Shown piece after piece: positions 48,058 to 57,148 of a DNA stretch of 64,000 nt. The position numbers were made by a program, and so were the translations under genes. Positions within the stretch are counted from its first letter, which is position 1. Every line of letters begins with the position of its first letter. Origin of the DNA: Paenisporosarcina macmurdoensis (GTDB lineage: Bacteria; Bacillota; Bacilli; Bacillales_A; Planococcaceae); assembly GCF_042658845.1 (NCBI RefSeq), contig NZ_JBHSRI010000003.1, positions 124,001-188,000 of the forward strand, in the 5' to 3' direction. The notes under the pieces are model-generated. The model saw only the letters and a program-made list of their open reading frames with translations, was not told the DNA's origin and ran no database searches.

Positions 48058-49498
48058 TGTTCTCGATTCTCCTTACTTTCGGTAATTTCAATACAACTTT
48101 CGTACCGCGACCTTCTTTGCTTTCAATATGGATTACGTCCTCATAGCCATAGAACAGACGTAGTCTCTTGACGACGTTACTAAATCCAATTCCAGTTGAG
48201 TGTCCTTCCGATTCGACGAGACGTTCCTCTAGAATTTGCTTGATTTTATCCTCCGACATGCCCACGCCATCGTCTTCGATTTCAATCGTCACCCGTTCGT
48301 CTCCATCAAACACTCGGAACCAAATGCTACCCCCATCTTCCTCCGGCTCGATAGCATGGATGACTGCATTTTCTACAATCGGTTGTAAGGTTAGACCAGG
48401 AATTTGCATTTGCAGACAAGACTCGTCTATGTCCATATGAAACTCTAAACGGTCCGTAAACCTGGCTTTTTGAATCTCCATATATTGCTGTAAAACGATG
48501 ACTTCTTCGTAGAGTGTAACGGATCGGTCTAAACGTTTTAAATTGTAGCGTAGCAAACCGGCAACACTGACGAGTAAATCACTCGTTTCTTCAGCACCTT
48601 CTAGATATGCCTTCTTGGAAAGTGTGTTTAGCGTGTTAAACAAAAAGTGTGGATTAATCTGGCTTTGCAGACTGCGAAGCTGACTCTCTTTCAACAGAAG
48701 CTTATTCTGCTGCAACTCATGCTCAAGCTGAGCCTTTTGTTGAATTTCTGAAATTAAGTTATTTATATTGATACGCATATGATCGAATGTCTTTGCGAGA
48801 AAAGCAATTTCGTCATTAGACTCTACCTTGATTTGCATATCGAATCGGCCTTTAGACAGCTCATTGGCAGCCTTCGTCAATTGATGCACGGGTCTTGTAA
48901 TGGTTAACGAGAACCAATACGTCAGCAAAAGAAGCGACACGATTATTAATAGAAGCAACCAAACACCCAGCTTTTTAAATTCGACGGATTGCTCAATGAT
49001 CCCTCGATAGAGGACGTCATATGTCTTCAATTCGGTGTCGATCACAGTGAGCGTCATTTCGGAAATATACTTAGAGATGCGCGTCGCTTCAGAAAATTCT
49101 TTTGCGGATGCCTCTACTTCTGCTTCTGACTGAAACATCAGTGATCGATTGGTCGTTTCAATGAAACTGTCAATCAAATTAATATAGTTGGTCAATGCAA
49201 ACTCATTCTCTTCGTTGACCAAATTGTAGACTTCGTATTTTGCATATCGAATTTTCTCTTGACTCACATTAATCTGTTCGAGATTAGCAAGTGACGGATT
49301 AAGTAAATAGTTGTTAAGATCCGTAATAACTTTTTGGCTTGAGCTTGTTACTTCATTCATGATTAAATAGCGTTGTAAAATATCATTATATTGATTTTGC
49401 GTTTTCTGATTGTAATAAGTGAAAGCCAGCCAAATCGATACCATGATAAATAACACAACCGTCGCGAGCATCCATATTTTCTTCTGAATAGTATTCAT
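48032..49498 (-). CDS. LytS/YesM-type sensor histidine kinase
   Basis: 488 residues. Two membrane segments (about 7-28 and 170-192) flank an outside helical domain; then HAMP (about 195-245), a coiled coil and the His_kinase domain with H-box QSQINPHFLFNTLNTL (phospho-acceptor His), N-box PIVENAVIHAIEP and G-boxes DDGVGMSED and GIGFSNV. It begins in a TAATG overlap with the upstream sensor binding protein, which suggests strict co-expression. In Clostridium beijerinckii a similar kinase senses xylose through an associated binding protein. Confidence 0.9.
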   Translation of the reverse strand: MNTIQKKIWMLATVVLFIMVSIWLAFTYYNQKTQNQYNDILQRYLIMNEVTSSSQKVITDLNNYLLNPSLANLEQINVSQEKIRYAKYEVYNLVNEENEFALTNYINLIDSFIETTNRSLMFQSEAEVEASAKEFSEATRISKYISEMTLTVIDTELKTYDVLYRGIIEQSVEFKKLGVWLLLLIIVSLLLLTYWFSLTITRPVHQLTKAANELSKGRFDMQIKVESNDEIAFLAKTFDHMRININNLISEIQQKAQLEHELQQNKLLLKESQLRSLQSQINPHFLFNTLNTLSKKAYLEGAEETSDLLVSVAGLLRYNLKRLDRSVTLYEEVIVLQQYMEIQKARFTDRLEFHMDIDESCLQMQIPGLTLQPIVENAVIHAIEPEEDGGSIWFRVFDGDERVTIEIEDDGVGMSEDKIKQILEERLVESEGHSTGIGFSNVVKRLRLFYGYEDVIHIESKEGRGTKVVLKLPKVRRIENNEKAPDRR

Positions 49499-50472
49499 TA
49501 CATATCTGTCGCCTTTACTATACGAATGTCAGTAAGATAACCATCCATGTTTAGAGGAACGGTTACATCTGTTAGATATTTCATGATTAAGTTCACACTG
49601 AGTTCACCCATCTTCTCTGGGGATTGTTCAATCATCCCGTCGAGTTTTCCTTGATTTAACAACGACAACGATTCTGGTCCATCATCAAAGGTATAAATAT
49701 GATACGGTTCGACTTGAGAACGCCTGCCAATTTCTTGTATCATGGCCCCTGCATTATTCGCATTAACTGCGATAAATGCATCCACATCAGGCAGCTGGTT
49801 TAGTAAATCCTGTGTAGCGGCGATTACCTGCTCCTTCGTATCCGTTGTTTCTGCATATAAGGTTTCGACATTCGGGTAGCCTTTTAACACGTCTTGGATT
49901 CCTTGAAGACGTTGCCGTTGATGATACTCCTGTTCACTCTCACCTAAAATGATGACTTTTCCTGATTGTCCCATGTCAGATATCAACTGCTTGGCTATCA
50001 TCTTCCCGGCTAAAATCTGATCTGAACCGACATAGGTTTTTCTAAGACTTTCCTCAACAGGCACGTCATTCGCTACTGTAATAATCGGGATTCCAGAAGA
50101 TGCAGATTTGACTTTCGTCAAACTTTTAAACTCTTCCGTATCTAGTCCCTGTACGATAATTCCGTCCATTTTAGAATGAATCGCAATTTCAATTTTTTTC
50201 AAAAAATCATCTTGGTTATTGCCATAACTTCCCCATACTTCCAGGCTAACCCCTTCTTTTTGAGCTTGCTTAATCGCCCCTTCGCCGACCTTGTCCCAAA
50301 ATGGTGTTTCAAGTTCTTGGGTAATGAGAACAAGTCGATATTGTTCCTCATTAGGGGCTGAAGTTTGAGGTGGTTGGAAATCGGAGTTAAAGACCTTTTC
50401 TGCTGATACAAACGTAAAATAACTAAGAATAGCGAATACGCAACAGAGTATAATAATGCCTATTTTTCGCAA
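49498..50472 (-). CDS. Membrane-anchored sugar-sensor binding protein (XylFII-like)
   Basis: 325 residues from a TTG at 50472, 9 bases after AAAGGAG; the open frame extends to 50613 without a binding site. An N-terminal membrane helix (RKIGIIILCCVFAILSYFTF) lacks a signal-peptidase lipobox cysteine at the right place, so the protein stays tethered. The outside domain is a type 1 periplasmic binding fold (YRLVLITQELETPFWDKVGEGA, MDGIIVQGLDTEEF, IPIITVANDVPVEE, VDAFIAVNANNAGAMIQEI, HIYTFDDGPESL). The layout and position ahead of lytS and yesN match XylFII, which hands the sugar signal to LytS. Confidence 0.87.
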   Translation of the reverse strand: MRKIGIIILCCVFAILSYFTFVSAEKVFNSDFQPPQTSAPNEEQYRLVLITQELETPFWDKVGEGAIKQAQKEGVSLEVWGSYGNNQDDFLKKIEIAIHSKMDGIIVQGLDTEEFKSLTKVKSASSGIPIITVANDVPVEESLRKTYVGSDQILAGKMIAKQLISDMGQSGKVIILGESEQEYHQRQRLQGIQDVLKGYPNVETLYAETTDTKEQVIAATQDLLNQLPDVDAFIAVNANNAGAMIQEIGRRSQVEPYHIYTFDDGPESLSLLNQGKLDGMIEQSPEKMGELSVNLIMKYLTDVTVPLNMDGYLTDIRIVKATDM

Positions 50473-50749
50473 TAGAAGTGTCTCCTTTTTCCTACGTGAA
50501 ACTCTTTTTATCTTACCATCTACGGGAGAATCTTCAATACTTTCTGACAACTTATGAGAGGTATCAAGACCTTTCAATGTACAAGAGATCCATAACGGAA
50601 TAATCTTTGCCAATTTCTTACGAGTTTAGTAGGAGTAAAAAGGATGAATGTTAAGATGAGGAGGTTAGAAAATTGGGGATTCATGCATCTTGTTAATGAA
50701 CGAAGAGACACCTGAATATAATAGATGTCCCTTCACTACTTATTAAAGC
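50473..50749. other. Gap between the transporter operon and the sensing operon
   Basis: Holds the probable promoter region of the sensing operon. No strong terminator was recognised after the permease, so read-through from the transporter operon is possible. No cre box seen here. Confidence 0.4.
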
Positions 50750-51925
50750 CTATCCTCTTTGTTTACGTGTCATCACATCAAAGATAACTGCTCCGGCAAG
50801 TACACCGCCGCGAATCATGTACTGATAAGAAATTCCTACACCTAGTAAATTCATTCCGCTAGATAAAGAGGCCATAACTATTGCACCGATAATGGCGCCA
50901 GTTACTTTACCAACTCCACCTGCAGAAGATACACCACCAACATAAGCAGCTGCGATAGCGTCAAGCTCGAATAATGTACCGGCAGTCGTGGTTGCTGATT
51001 GAAGACGTGCCGTGAAGAGAATACCGGAAAGTGCTGCTAACATTCCCATTGATCCAAAGACGATATACGTAATTTTTTTCACGTTAATCCCGCTAAGATG
51101 GGCTGCCTCTGGATTACTCCCAACGGCATAAATATGTCGACCAAGCACGGTTTTTGTTGTAAGGAAATGATAGACAACAACGACCAATAGCATAATAACC
51201 ACAGTCCATGAAAATCCATTATAGCCTGCTAGAATCCACGTAATATAAGCAATAATGCCAGAAACCATTATCAATTTCAGTGTGAAAATGCCTTTTGAAA
51301 CAACTTCAAACTGATACTTGATCTTACTTCGGCGTGTTGAGATTTCACTGTAGATGTACAATAAAATACCGACTAAACCAACTAGTAAAGAGAGTAAATG
51401 CAAGCCGTTTATTTGTAGAATTGATGGAATAAAGCCGTTACCTATCGCATTAAAGTTGTCGTCCTTTATGATGATCGTCCCTGTTTTTTCAGTCACTTGT
51501 AGAAGTGCTCCACGGAAGATAAGCATCCCAGCTAAAGACGCTACAAACGAGGGAATTCCAATAGAGGCAACTAAAACACCATTAAATAACCCAACAACAA
51601 CTCCGAGTACAAGAATAATCGGTATGGTCAAATAAATCGGCAGGCCGACTTGTGTGAGGAGGATTGCAGCGATTGCACCAAGGAATCCAGCTGCAAAACC
51701 TACAGATAAATCGATGTGTCGAATGACGATTACCAGTGTCATCCCGACAGCTAGTACGGCAATATAACCTGCAGAATCTAATAGATTACTAATATTTCGG
51801 GAAGACATAAACAACCCGTCCGTCATGATGGAAAAGGTTAGCATAATGACAATCAAGGCAATGTACATACCATAGTCACGAATATTCACTTTAAATAGAG
51901 ATTTCGCTTCATTCAAAAAGTTCAT
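50750..51925 (-). CDS. Sugar ABC transporter permease (XylH/GguB-like)
   Basis: 391 residues with about ten or eleven membrane segments. BPD_transp_2 family: IDLSVGFAAGFLGAIAAILL (conserved near TM3), FNGVLVASIGIPSFVASLAGMLIF, YAVGSNPEAAHLSGINVKK (coupling-helix region), ALSGILFTARLQSATTTAG and YVGGVSSAGGVGKVTG. A central insert of two helices is typical of XylH and the multiple-monosaccharide permeases, in contrast to the shorter RbsC. It works with the ATPase 12 bases upstream. Confidence 0.9.
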   Translation of the reverse strand: MNFLNEAKSLFKVNIRDYGMYIALIVIMLTFSIMTDGLFMSSRNISNLLDSAGYIAVLAVGMTLVIVIRHIDLSVGFAAGFLGAIAAILLTQVGLPIYLTIPIILVLGVVVGLFNGVLVASIGIPSFVASLAGMLIFRGALLQVTEKTGTIIIKDDNFNAIGNGFIPSILQINGLHLLSLLVGLVGILLYIYSEISTRRSKIKYQFEVVSKGIFTLKLIMVSGIIAYITWILAGYNGFSWTVVIMLLVVVVYHFLTTKTVLGRHIYAVGSNPEAAHLSGINVKKITYIVFGSMGMLAALSGILFTARLQSATTTAGTLFELDAIAAAYVGGVSSAGGVGKVTGAIIGAIVMASLSSGMNLLGVGISYQYMIRGGVLAGAVIFDVMTRKQRG

Positions 51926-51937
51926 CGGTTTTACCTC

Positions 51938-53458
51938 CTATTGCGTAGCAAGTTGCATAATATTTTCTTGAGTGGCATCGGCAATCGCCATCTCGCCTTT
52001 TACTTTACCTTCTGCCATGACGTACACACGATCGCTCATTCCTAATACTTCGCCAAGCTCTGACGAAATCATGATAATACTCATCCCTTCGCTAATCAGC
52101 TTATTCATGATTGTATAAATTTCAAACTTCGCTCCTACGTCAATGCCACGCGTCGGCTCATCCAATATCAATATTCTAGGACCAGCAAACAACCATTTAC
52201 CTAACGATACTTTCTGTTGATTGCCACCGCTTAAATTGCCGACAACTTGTTCCAACGAGCTAGCTTTAATGTTTAACGATTTTTTATAATCCGTTGCAAC
52301 TTTAACTTCTTCATTCATATTAATAATTCCATTCGCTGAGATGCCATGCAGATTAGCTACAGACACATTGTTCTTAATATCCTGTATCAAAAACAGTCCG
52401 TCACCTTTTCGATCTTCGGTCACATAAGCGATTCCCGCCTTGATTGCGTCCCTTGGGTGTTTGATTGGTTTAGATGCACCATTGACGACTAAATCACCCT
52501 GCAATTTATAAGCTTTTGGATTACCAAAAATGCTCAATGCGAGTTCTGTTCTACCCGATCCCATTAAACCTGCTATACCAATAATTTCACCTTTTTTCAC
52601 GTGAAGATTGACATCCTTCACGACTTTTCGGCCTAATTGGACGTCAAATGCTGACCAGTTCGTTAATTCAAGAACATGTTCACCAAACGTTTTGTTCGCA
52701 CGCTTCGGATAAATATCATTGATTTCTCGACCCACCATGTTTTTAATAATGACACTTTCAGAAATCTCGCCTTTTGACGCATCGAGCGTGCAAATGGTTC
52801 GACCGTCCCGAAGCACAGTTGCTTTATCCGCAATCGAAATCACTTCTTTTAACTTATGGGAAATCATAATACAGCTAATTCCTTGATTCTTAAGTTCAGT
52901 CAACACCTCTAATAAGTTCTCGCTATCATCCTCATTAAGTGCAGCAGTCGGTTCATCCAGAATGAGTAGCTTTACTTCTTTACTCAAGGCTTTGGCAATT
53001 TCGACTAATTGCTGTTTCCCTACACTTAAGTCTTTAATGAGCGTTTCCGGCGTCACATTCAACTTAACTTTTTTCAGCATTTTCTTAGACTCTACGATGG
53101 TTTGGTTCCAGTCGATGAATGGACCCCGCTTCACTTCGTTACCAGCGAATATATTTTCGTAGACGGTAAGATCCGGGAACAATGCAAGCTCCTGATAAAT
53201 AATGCCAATGCCTACCTTCACACTGTCACTGATTTTATTAAACTGCTGAATATTCCCCTCAAAAACGATATCACCTTGATATGTACCATAAGGATAGACG
53301 CCGCTAAGTACTTTCATTAGCGTTGACTTCCCAGCGCCGTTCTCCCCGATTAAACAATGAATTTCACCTTTTTTTACTTTGAAATTCACATTGTCGAGTG
53401 CTTTGACCCCTGTAAATTCTTTAGATATTCCATTCATTTCTAAAATATATTCACTCAT
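51938..53458 (-). CDS. Sugar ABC transporter ATPase (XylG/GguA-like, two domains)
   Basis: 506 residues, two fused ABC domains. Domain 1: Walker A GENGAGKSTLMK, signature DLSVGKQQLVEIAKAL, Walker B LLILDEPTAAL. Domain 2: degenerate Walker A GLMGSGRTELALSIFG, signature NLSGGNQQKVSLGKWL, Walker B ILILDEPTRGID. A degenerate second Walker A is normal for carbohydrate-uptake ATPases of the CUT2 class. It energises uptake of a monosaccharide; pentose is likely from the regulators and binding proteins. Confidence 0.92.
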   Translation of the reverse strand: MSEYILEMNGISKEFTGVKALDNVNFKVKKGEIHCLIGENGAGKSTLMKVLSGVYPYGTYQGDIVFEGNIQQFNKISDSVKVGIGIIYQELALFPDLTVYENIFAGNEVKRGPFIDWNQTIVESKKMLKKVKLNVTPETLIKDLSVGKQQLVEIAKALSKEVKLLILDEPTAALNEDDSENLLEVLTELKNQGISCIMISHKLKEVISIADKATVLRDGRTICTLDASKGEISESVIIKNMVGREINDIYPKRANKTFGEHVLELTNWSAFDVQLGRKVVKDVNLHVKKGEIIGIAGLMGSGRTELALSIFGNPKAYKLQGDLVVNGASKPIKHPRDAIKAGIAYVTEDRKGDGLFLIQDIKNNVSVANLHGISANGIINMNEEVKVATDYKKSLNIKASSLEQVVGNLSGGNQQKVSLGKWLFAGPRILILDEPTRGIDVGAKFEIYTIMNKLISEGMSIIMISSELGEVLGMSDRVYVMAEGKVKGEMAIADATQENIMQLATQ

Positions 53459-53549
53459 TTGATCGCCTCCTTAACAAAACAACTAGTACAATGGCGAAAT
53501 AGTGATAGACGTATCTATCACTATCTCCCGTTCTACTTATACATGATTG

Positions 53550-54659
53550 TTATTCCAGACCTGTAAATTCGCTTGCTTCGTAATATTTAGATTCAATAAG
53601 CTCTTTCTCAACGTTCTCTTTATCCACTACAATTACGTCTGTTTGTTTTGCTTTTACTTCTACTTCTCCGTTGTCATATGAACCAGTCGTTTCAGGTGTT
53701 TTGTCATCCAAAACTTCTACTGCCATACCCATTGCATCTTTAACAAGTGTACGAACATCTTTGAATACAGTCATCGATTGTTTGCTGTCTAAAATGTATT
53801 GAATTGACGCTTTTTCAGCATCTTGACCAGTTACAAGGAAATTTGAAACCGCACTATCTGAACCGAATACATCGGCGATTGAACGAGCTGTTCCATCATT
53901 TGGTGCAAGAATTGCCACATCACCTTTTAACTCATCACTTACGGCAGTTAAATGTGTTTGTGCTTTGTTTTTCGCGTCGTTTGCATCCCAGTTCGTTGTA
54001 ATTTGACCAATGATTTTACTTTGTTGATCACGTGAAAGGTCAGCTGTATCTTTTAACGCTTCAGCTTCGCTAGAGTTAGCAATTTTGAATGTACCATCAG
54101 CGATTTTTGGTTGAAGCACTTTCCAAGCTCCTTCAAAGAATAAAAATGCATTGTTATCAGTAGCTGCTCCAGCGTATAAGTACAATGGAACGTCTGAACC
54201 TTGTGCATTGTCTATTAAGTATTGTGCTTGAGCTGCCCCAACTGCCAAGCTATCGAAAGTAACATAGTAATCTACTGCATCAGTATTTGTAATTAGACGA
54301 TCGTAAGAAATAACTGTAATACCTTCTTTTTTAGCTGCTTCTACTGCAGCTGCAGCAGCGTCACCGTCTTGTGGACAAATGATTAATACATCGATTCCTT
54401 TACTAATCAATGTTTCTACGTTTTCTTTTTCTTTAGCAGATGAACCTTGGCTGAACAAAATCTCACTTGTGTAATCTGTTTCAGCGATTGCATCTTTAAA
54501 TCTTTGCTCATCTTGAACCCATCTTGGTTCATCTTTCGTTGGAAGTACGATACCTACGTTTACTTCACTACTTCCTCCTCCGTCAGTACATCCTGCTGCG
54601 ATAAATGTGAACATCATTAGAAAGATTGATAACAATACTGCCTTCGACTTTTTAGTCAT
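53550..54659 (-). CDS. Sugar-binding lipoprotein of the ABC transporter (ChvE-like)
   Basis: 369 residues from the ATG at 54659 (AAAAGGGG 7 bases upstream; the ATG at 54665 is too close). Signal peptide with lipobox AAGC, then a binding-protein fold: VNVGIVLPTKDEPRWVQDEQRF, VETLISKGIDVLIICPQD, ISYDRLITNTDAVDYYVTFDS, LYAGAATDNNAFLFFEGAW, LAPNDGTARSI, TGQDAEKASIQYI. This matches ChvE and xylose/arabinose-binding proteins. First gene of the transporter operon, behind the cre box. Confidence 0.9.
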   Translation of the reverse strand: MTKKSKAVLLSIFLMMFTFIAAGCTDGGGSSEVNVGIVLPTKDEPRWVQDEQRFKDAIAETDYTSEILFSQGSSAKEKENVETLISKGIDVLIICPQDGDAAAAAVEAAKKEGITVISYDRLITNTDAVDYYVTFDSLAVGAAQAQYLIDNAQGSDVPLYLYAGAATDNNAFLFFEGAWKVLQPKIADGTFKIANSSEAEALKDTADLSRDQQSKIIGQITTNWDANDAKNKAQTHLTAVSDELKGDVAILAPNDGTARSIADVFGSDSAVSNFLVTGQDAEKASIQYILDSKQSMTVFKDVRTLVKDAMGMAVEVLDDKTPETTGSYDNGEVEVKAKQTDVIVVDKENVEKELIESKYYEASEFTGLE

Positions 54660-54701
54660 TTCCATGCCCCTTTTCCCTTTGTTTTCTTTGATTACAACTA
54701 A

Positions 54702-54738
54702 ATTATAGCTGTGGAAATTGTTTATGAAAGCGCTATCA
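54702..54738 (-). promoter_or_regulatory. Promoter region with CcpA cre box for the sugar transporter operon
   Basis: TGAAAGCGCTATCA at 54725-54738 matches the cre consensus TGWAANCGNTNWCA at every position. On the minus strand a TATAAT -10 lies at 54702-54707; the -35 region expected 17 bases away falls inside the cre, so CcpA would block polymerase when preferred sugars are present. Confidence 0.85.
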
Positions 54739-54962
54739 ATAGCACTCTTTTGGTATCACCTATACTTTTTTATCTTTTCTGAATTATGTGAGTGTTTTTC
54801 GGGAAATTCCTACGTCAATGGCGATTTTCCCTACGTGAACCCCTTTTTTTACAACTGTGCTACCGCTCAGTGTCAAAAATTGACCTGAATAGATGTTAAT
54901 TGCCTATGTTCTTTTGGGTATACATCCATATAAACCAAAAAGAACTTCGGAGGGTCATACAT

Positions 54963-55436
54963 ATGTCGATTTATCATTATAATTTTGAAACCAACTGGAA
55001 GTTTGAAGCAGACATCGAACAGATTTGGGACCTTATTAATGAATTTAACTACGGAGAATGGTGGAAGGGGTTGGACTCAACAAGAGTGAAGAAAGAGTCA
55101 ACCAAACTTGCGGTTGGGGATCGATTTACGTTGTTTTTCAATACCAAGTTACCTTATAAGCTAGCGTTCGAATCTGAAGTAGTAAAACTGGTAAGCCCCA
55201 CCTACCTTGAAATTAAGGCATTTGGCGAGTTAGAAGGACAAGGCATTTGGACATTGTCTCAGGAAGGGTCAATCACTCACGTACAATATATTTGGAAAGT
55301 TAATACCAATAAACAATGGATGAATAAGTTGGCTCCTCTATTGCGGCCAGCTTTCGTATGGAACCACAATCAGGTGATGAATGAAGGTGCGAAAGGGATA
55401 TCAGATTCATTGGGGGTTAAGTTGATTTCACTGTAA
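54963..55436 (+). CDS. SRPBCC (polyketide cyclase-like) family protein
   Basis: 157 residues from the ATG at 54963 behind GGAGGG; an earlier start at 54900 lacks a site. Start-domain-like fold: FETNWKFEADIEQIWDLINEFNYGEWWKGL (helix-grip N-terminus with W-W), FESEVVKLVSPTYLEIKAFGELEGQGIWTL, and a long C-terminal helix with LLRPAFVWNHNQVMNEGAKGI. Such proteins bind hydrophobic ligands; the role is unknown. Monocistronic. Confidence 0.8.
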   Translation: MSIYHYNFETNWKFEADIEQIWDLINEFNYGEWWKGLDSTRVKKESTKLAVGDRFTLFFNTKLPYKLAFESEVVKLVSPTYLEIKAFGELEGQGIWTLSQEGSITHVQYIWKVNTNKQWMNKLAPLLRPAFVWNHNQVMNEGAKGISDSLGVKLISL

Positions 55437-55480
55437 AAATGTATTCGACAGGTGTCTAGTTACAATTTCGTAGAATCAAA

Positions 55481-55514
55481 AAGAATGAAGGAGTATCGGA
55501 ACCCCTTCATTCTT
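55481..55514. terminator. Terminator between SRPBCC and GNAT genes
   Basis: AAGAATGAAGG pairs with CCTTCATTCTT; weak T run. Confidence 0.7.
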
Positions 55515-55537
55515 AATTTTATACAGTTTCCAATTAG

Positions 55538-55999
55538 CTAAAGATGCATCTTTAACCCTTCGTGTGATGCTTTAAAGCCTAAACTTTCATAAAAACGTAA
55601 GGCATCTTCTCGTTTTTTATCCGTGGTGAGCTGAACCACGTGACAACCTCGCTCTTTAGCACGTTGAATGCCAAAGCGAATTAGTTCGGTTCCCAGTCCT
55701 TTGCCACGTTCGGAGGAAGATGTTCTCACGCCTTCAATCGTAGCCCTCCATCCACCTTGATGTGTGATATAGGGTGTAAATGTAATTTGTTGAACTCCAA
55801 TAACTTCATCTCCCCGACAAGCTACTATCAACTCATTGTTCGGGTCAGTTGAAATAGCCTGATATGCTTTGATGTAACTGTCAGGTAGTGGTCGCTCGTT
55901 ACGCTCTCGCTTGCTACCTAAAACATCATCAGCCAGCATTTCCACTATTCTTTCCAAGTCATGTTTTGTTGCAATTCTAAACCTTATATTTGGATCCAA
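55538..55999 (-). CDS. GNAT-family N-acetyltransferase
   Basis: 153 residues, TTG start at 55999 behind AGGAGGGG. FRIATKHDLERIVEMLADD at the N-terminus, VIGVQQITFTP, motif A SSSERGKGLGTELIRFGIQRAKERGC and YESLGFKASHEGLKM are all typical of GNAT enzymes with family-standard length. Substrate unknown. Confidence 0.87.
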   Translation of the reverse strand: MDPNIRFRIATKHDLERIVEMLADDVLGSKRERNERPLPDSYIKAYQAISTDPNNELIVACRGDEVIGVQQITFTPYITHQGGWRATIEGVRTSSSERGKGLGTELIRFGIQRAKERGCHVVQLTTDKKREDALRFYESLGFKASHEGLKMHL

Positions 56000-56068
56000 T
56001 AATACCCCTCCTGTGTAACTAATAGTCTTCTATAAAACAAGTAGATATGTAGTAGTAGCTTAATTTCT

Positions 56069-56560
56069 CTAATTCATTGTTCCTAACACATCTGTACTTG
56101 GAGGTTCATAACCTAGGTGACGTGCCATGGCTACGATCTGACCCTTGTGATGGAATTCGTGAGTGATTGTATGCATAAGTAATTTACCAGGCGTAATTGA
56201 TAGTAGTTCTTCATCTGCTCTCCAAGGTATTCTTTTTTGAATTGGCTCATCCATGTGATTCGAGAATACTTCAAATACCTCTTTTACATACAAATCCACT
56301 TGATCAAAACGAACTTTTATTTCATCCAAACCCATTTCAGCCAAATCTTCCTTTGTTGTAATTGGTTTCTTCGTTTTCAATAAAACATATGAGCCTAGCC
56401 AAGCATGATAGCAGTCTGATATATGTACTAGAGAATCTCTCATACTTTGAAACCCGAATCCATCCACTTGGCGACTAAAATCTTGTGGATCTAGTTCACG
56501 ACAAAAATCAAAAATGAGTTCTCGAGTCTGTTTGACCCATTCATATTCAGTTTGATTCAC
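56069..56560 (-). CDS. DinB/DfsB-family protein
   Basis: 163 residues from the GTG at 56560, 8 bases after AAAGGGG (a GTG at 56569 overlaps that site). Four-helix bundle of the DinB superfamily with metal ligands visible as His in LVHISDCYHAWLG and the pair in HTITHEFHHKGQIVAMARHLG. Related proteins are metal-dependent thiol (bacillithiol) transferases or unknown. A second DinB protein lies at 62994. Confidence 0.85.
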   Translation of the reverse strand: MNQTEYEWVKQTRELIFDFCRELDPQDFSRQVDGFGFQSMRDSLVHISDCYHAWLGSYVLLKTKKPITTKEDLAEMGLDEIKVRFDQVDLYVKEVFEVFSNHMDEPIQKRIPWRADEELLSITPGKLLMHTITHEFHHKGQIVAMARHLGYEPPSTDVLGTMN

Positions 56561-56684
56561 TCCATACACCCCTTTAAGTACTTTTCCATACGCCCCAAAA
56601 ATATTTCAATTAATTATAATGACGTGTTATTAGTAGATTCTACAAAGTATATTTATTGTCCTGTAATAAAACTCCGATTCATCA

Positions 56685-56909
56685 TTACTTCTTTTTACTT
56701 TTATCCACTCTGTGATACTCAGAAATTTGGATGACTCGAACATTTCGTGTATCCAGTTCATGATAAATTCCTCTGCTGTCCGTAAACGAAATGTATTGGT
56801 CCCGTTCACTTTGAATCAACTCTTGTGCTTTTTCTTGGGCCTCCATATAGATAAACCTTCTGATGTAATGCTCTTCATCGAAGAAATATGTAACTTTGAA
56901 TTCTTTCAT
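56685..56909 (-). CDS. Small conserved protein, intact paralog of 6096-6311
   Basis: 74 residues, MKEFKVTYFFDEEHYIRRFIY followed by MEAQEKAQELIQSERDQYISF and a beta-strand end RNVRVIQISEYHRVDK. It reads like a small beta-alpha-beta protein (strand, helix with alternating Glu/Gln, strand). GAGGAG lies upstream of the ATG. The function is unknown. The other copy in this window (6096) lacks 17 residues in the helical part. Confidence 0.7.
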   Translation of the reverse strand: MKEFKVTYFFDEEHYIRRFIYMEAQEKAQELIQSERDQYISFTDSRGIYHELDTRNVRVIQISEYHRVDKSKKK

Positions 56910-57148
56910 ATTAATGAACTCCTCACCAAATGGGCATTATTGAGATGACAAATTGAATGCATCTTTCACTTCGTCAATAAACCATTACTTCCCTGCAACA
57001 CGATCGAATTAACCCATCAAAATAAATTTTCTGATTTCTCCCGTTGGATGGCCATTAATTTTATGTTAAAATATGTAAACAAGTATTGCTGCATAGTTAT
57101 ATAAAAACGGTCATTAAAATATACTATTTTAAAAAGTGGGGTTTTCAT

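Noticed and set aside
49498..50613. Longer version of the sensor binding protein starting at 50613
   Set aside because: The TTG at 50613 has no binding site, and the extra 47 residues would put a polar stretch before the membrane anchor; the TTG at 50472 has AAAGGAG at ideal distance.
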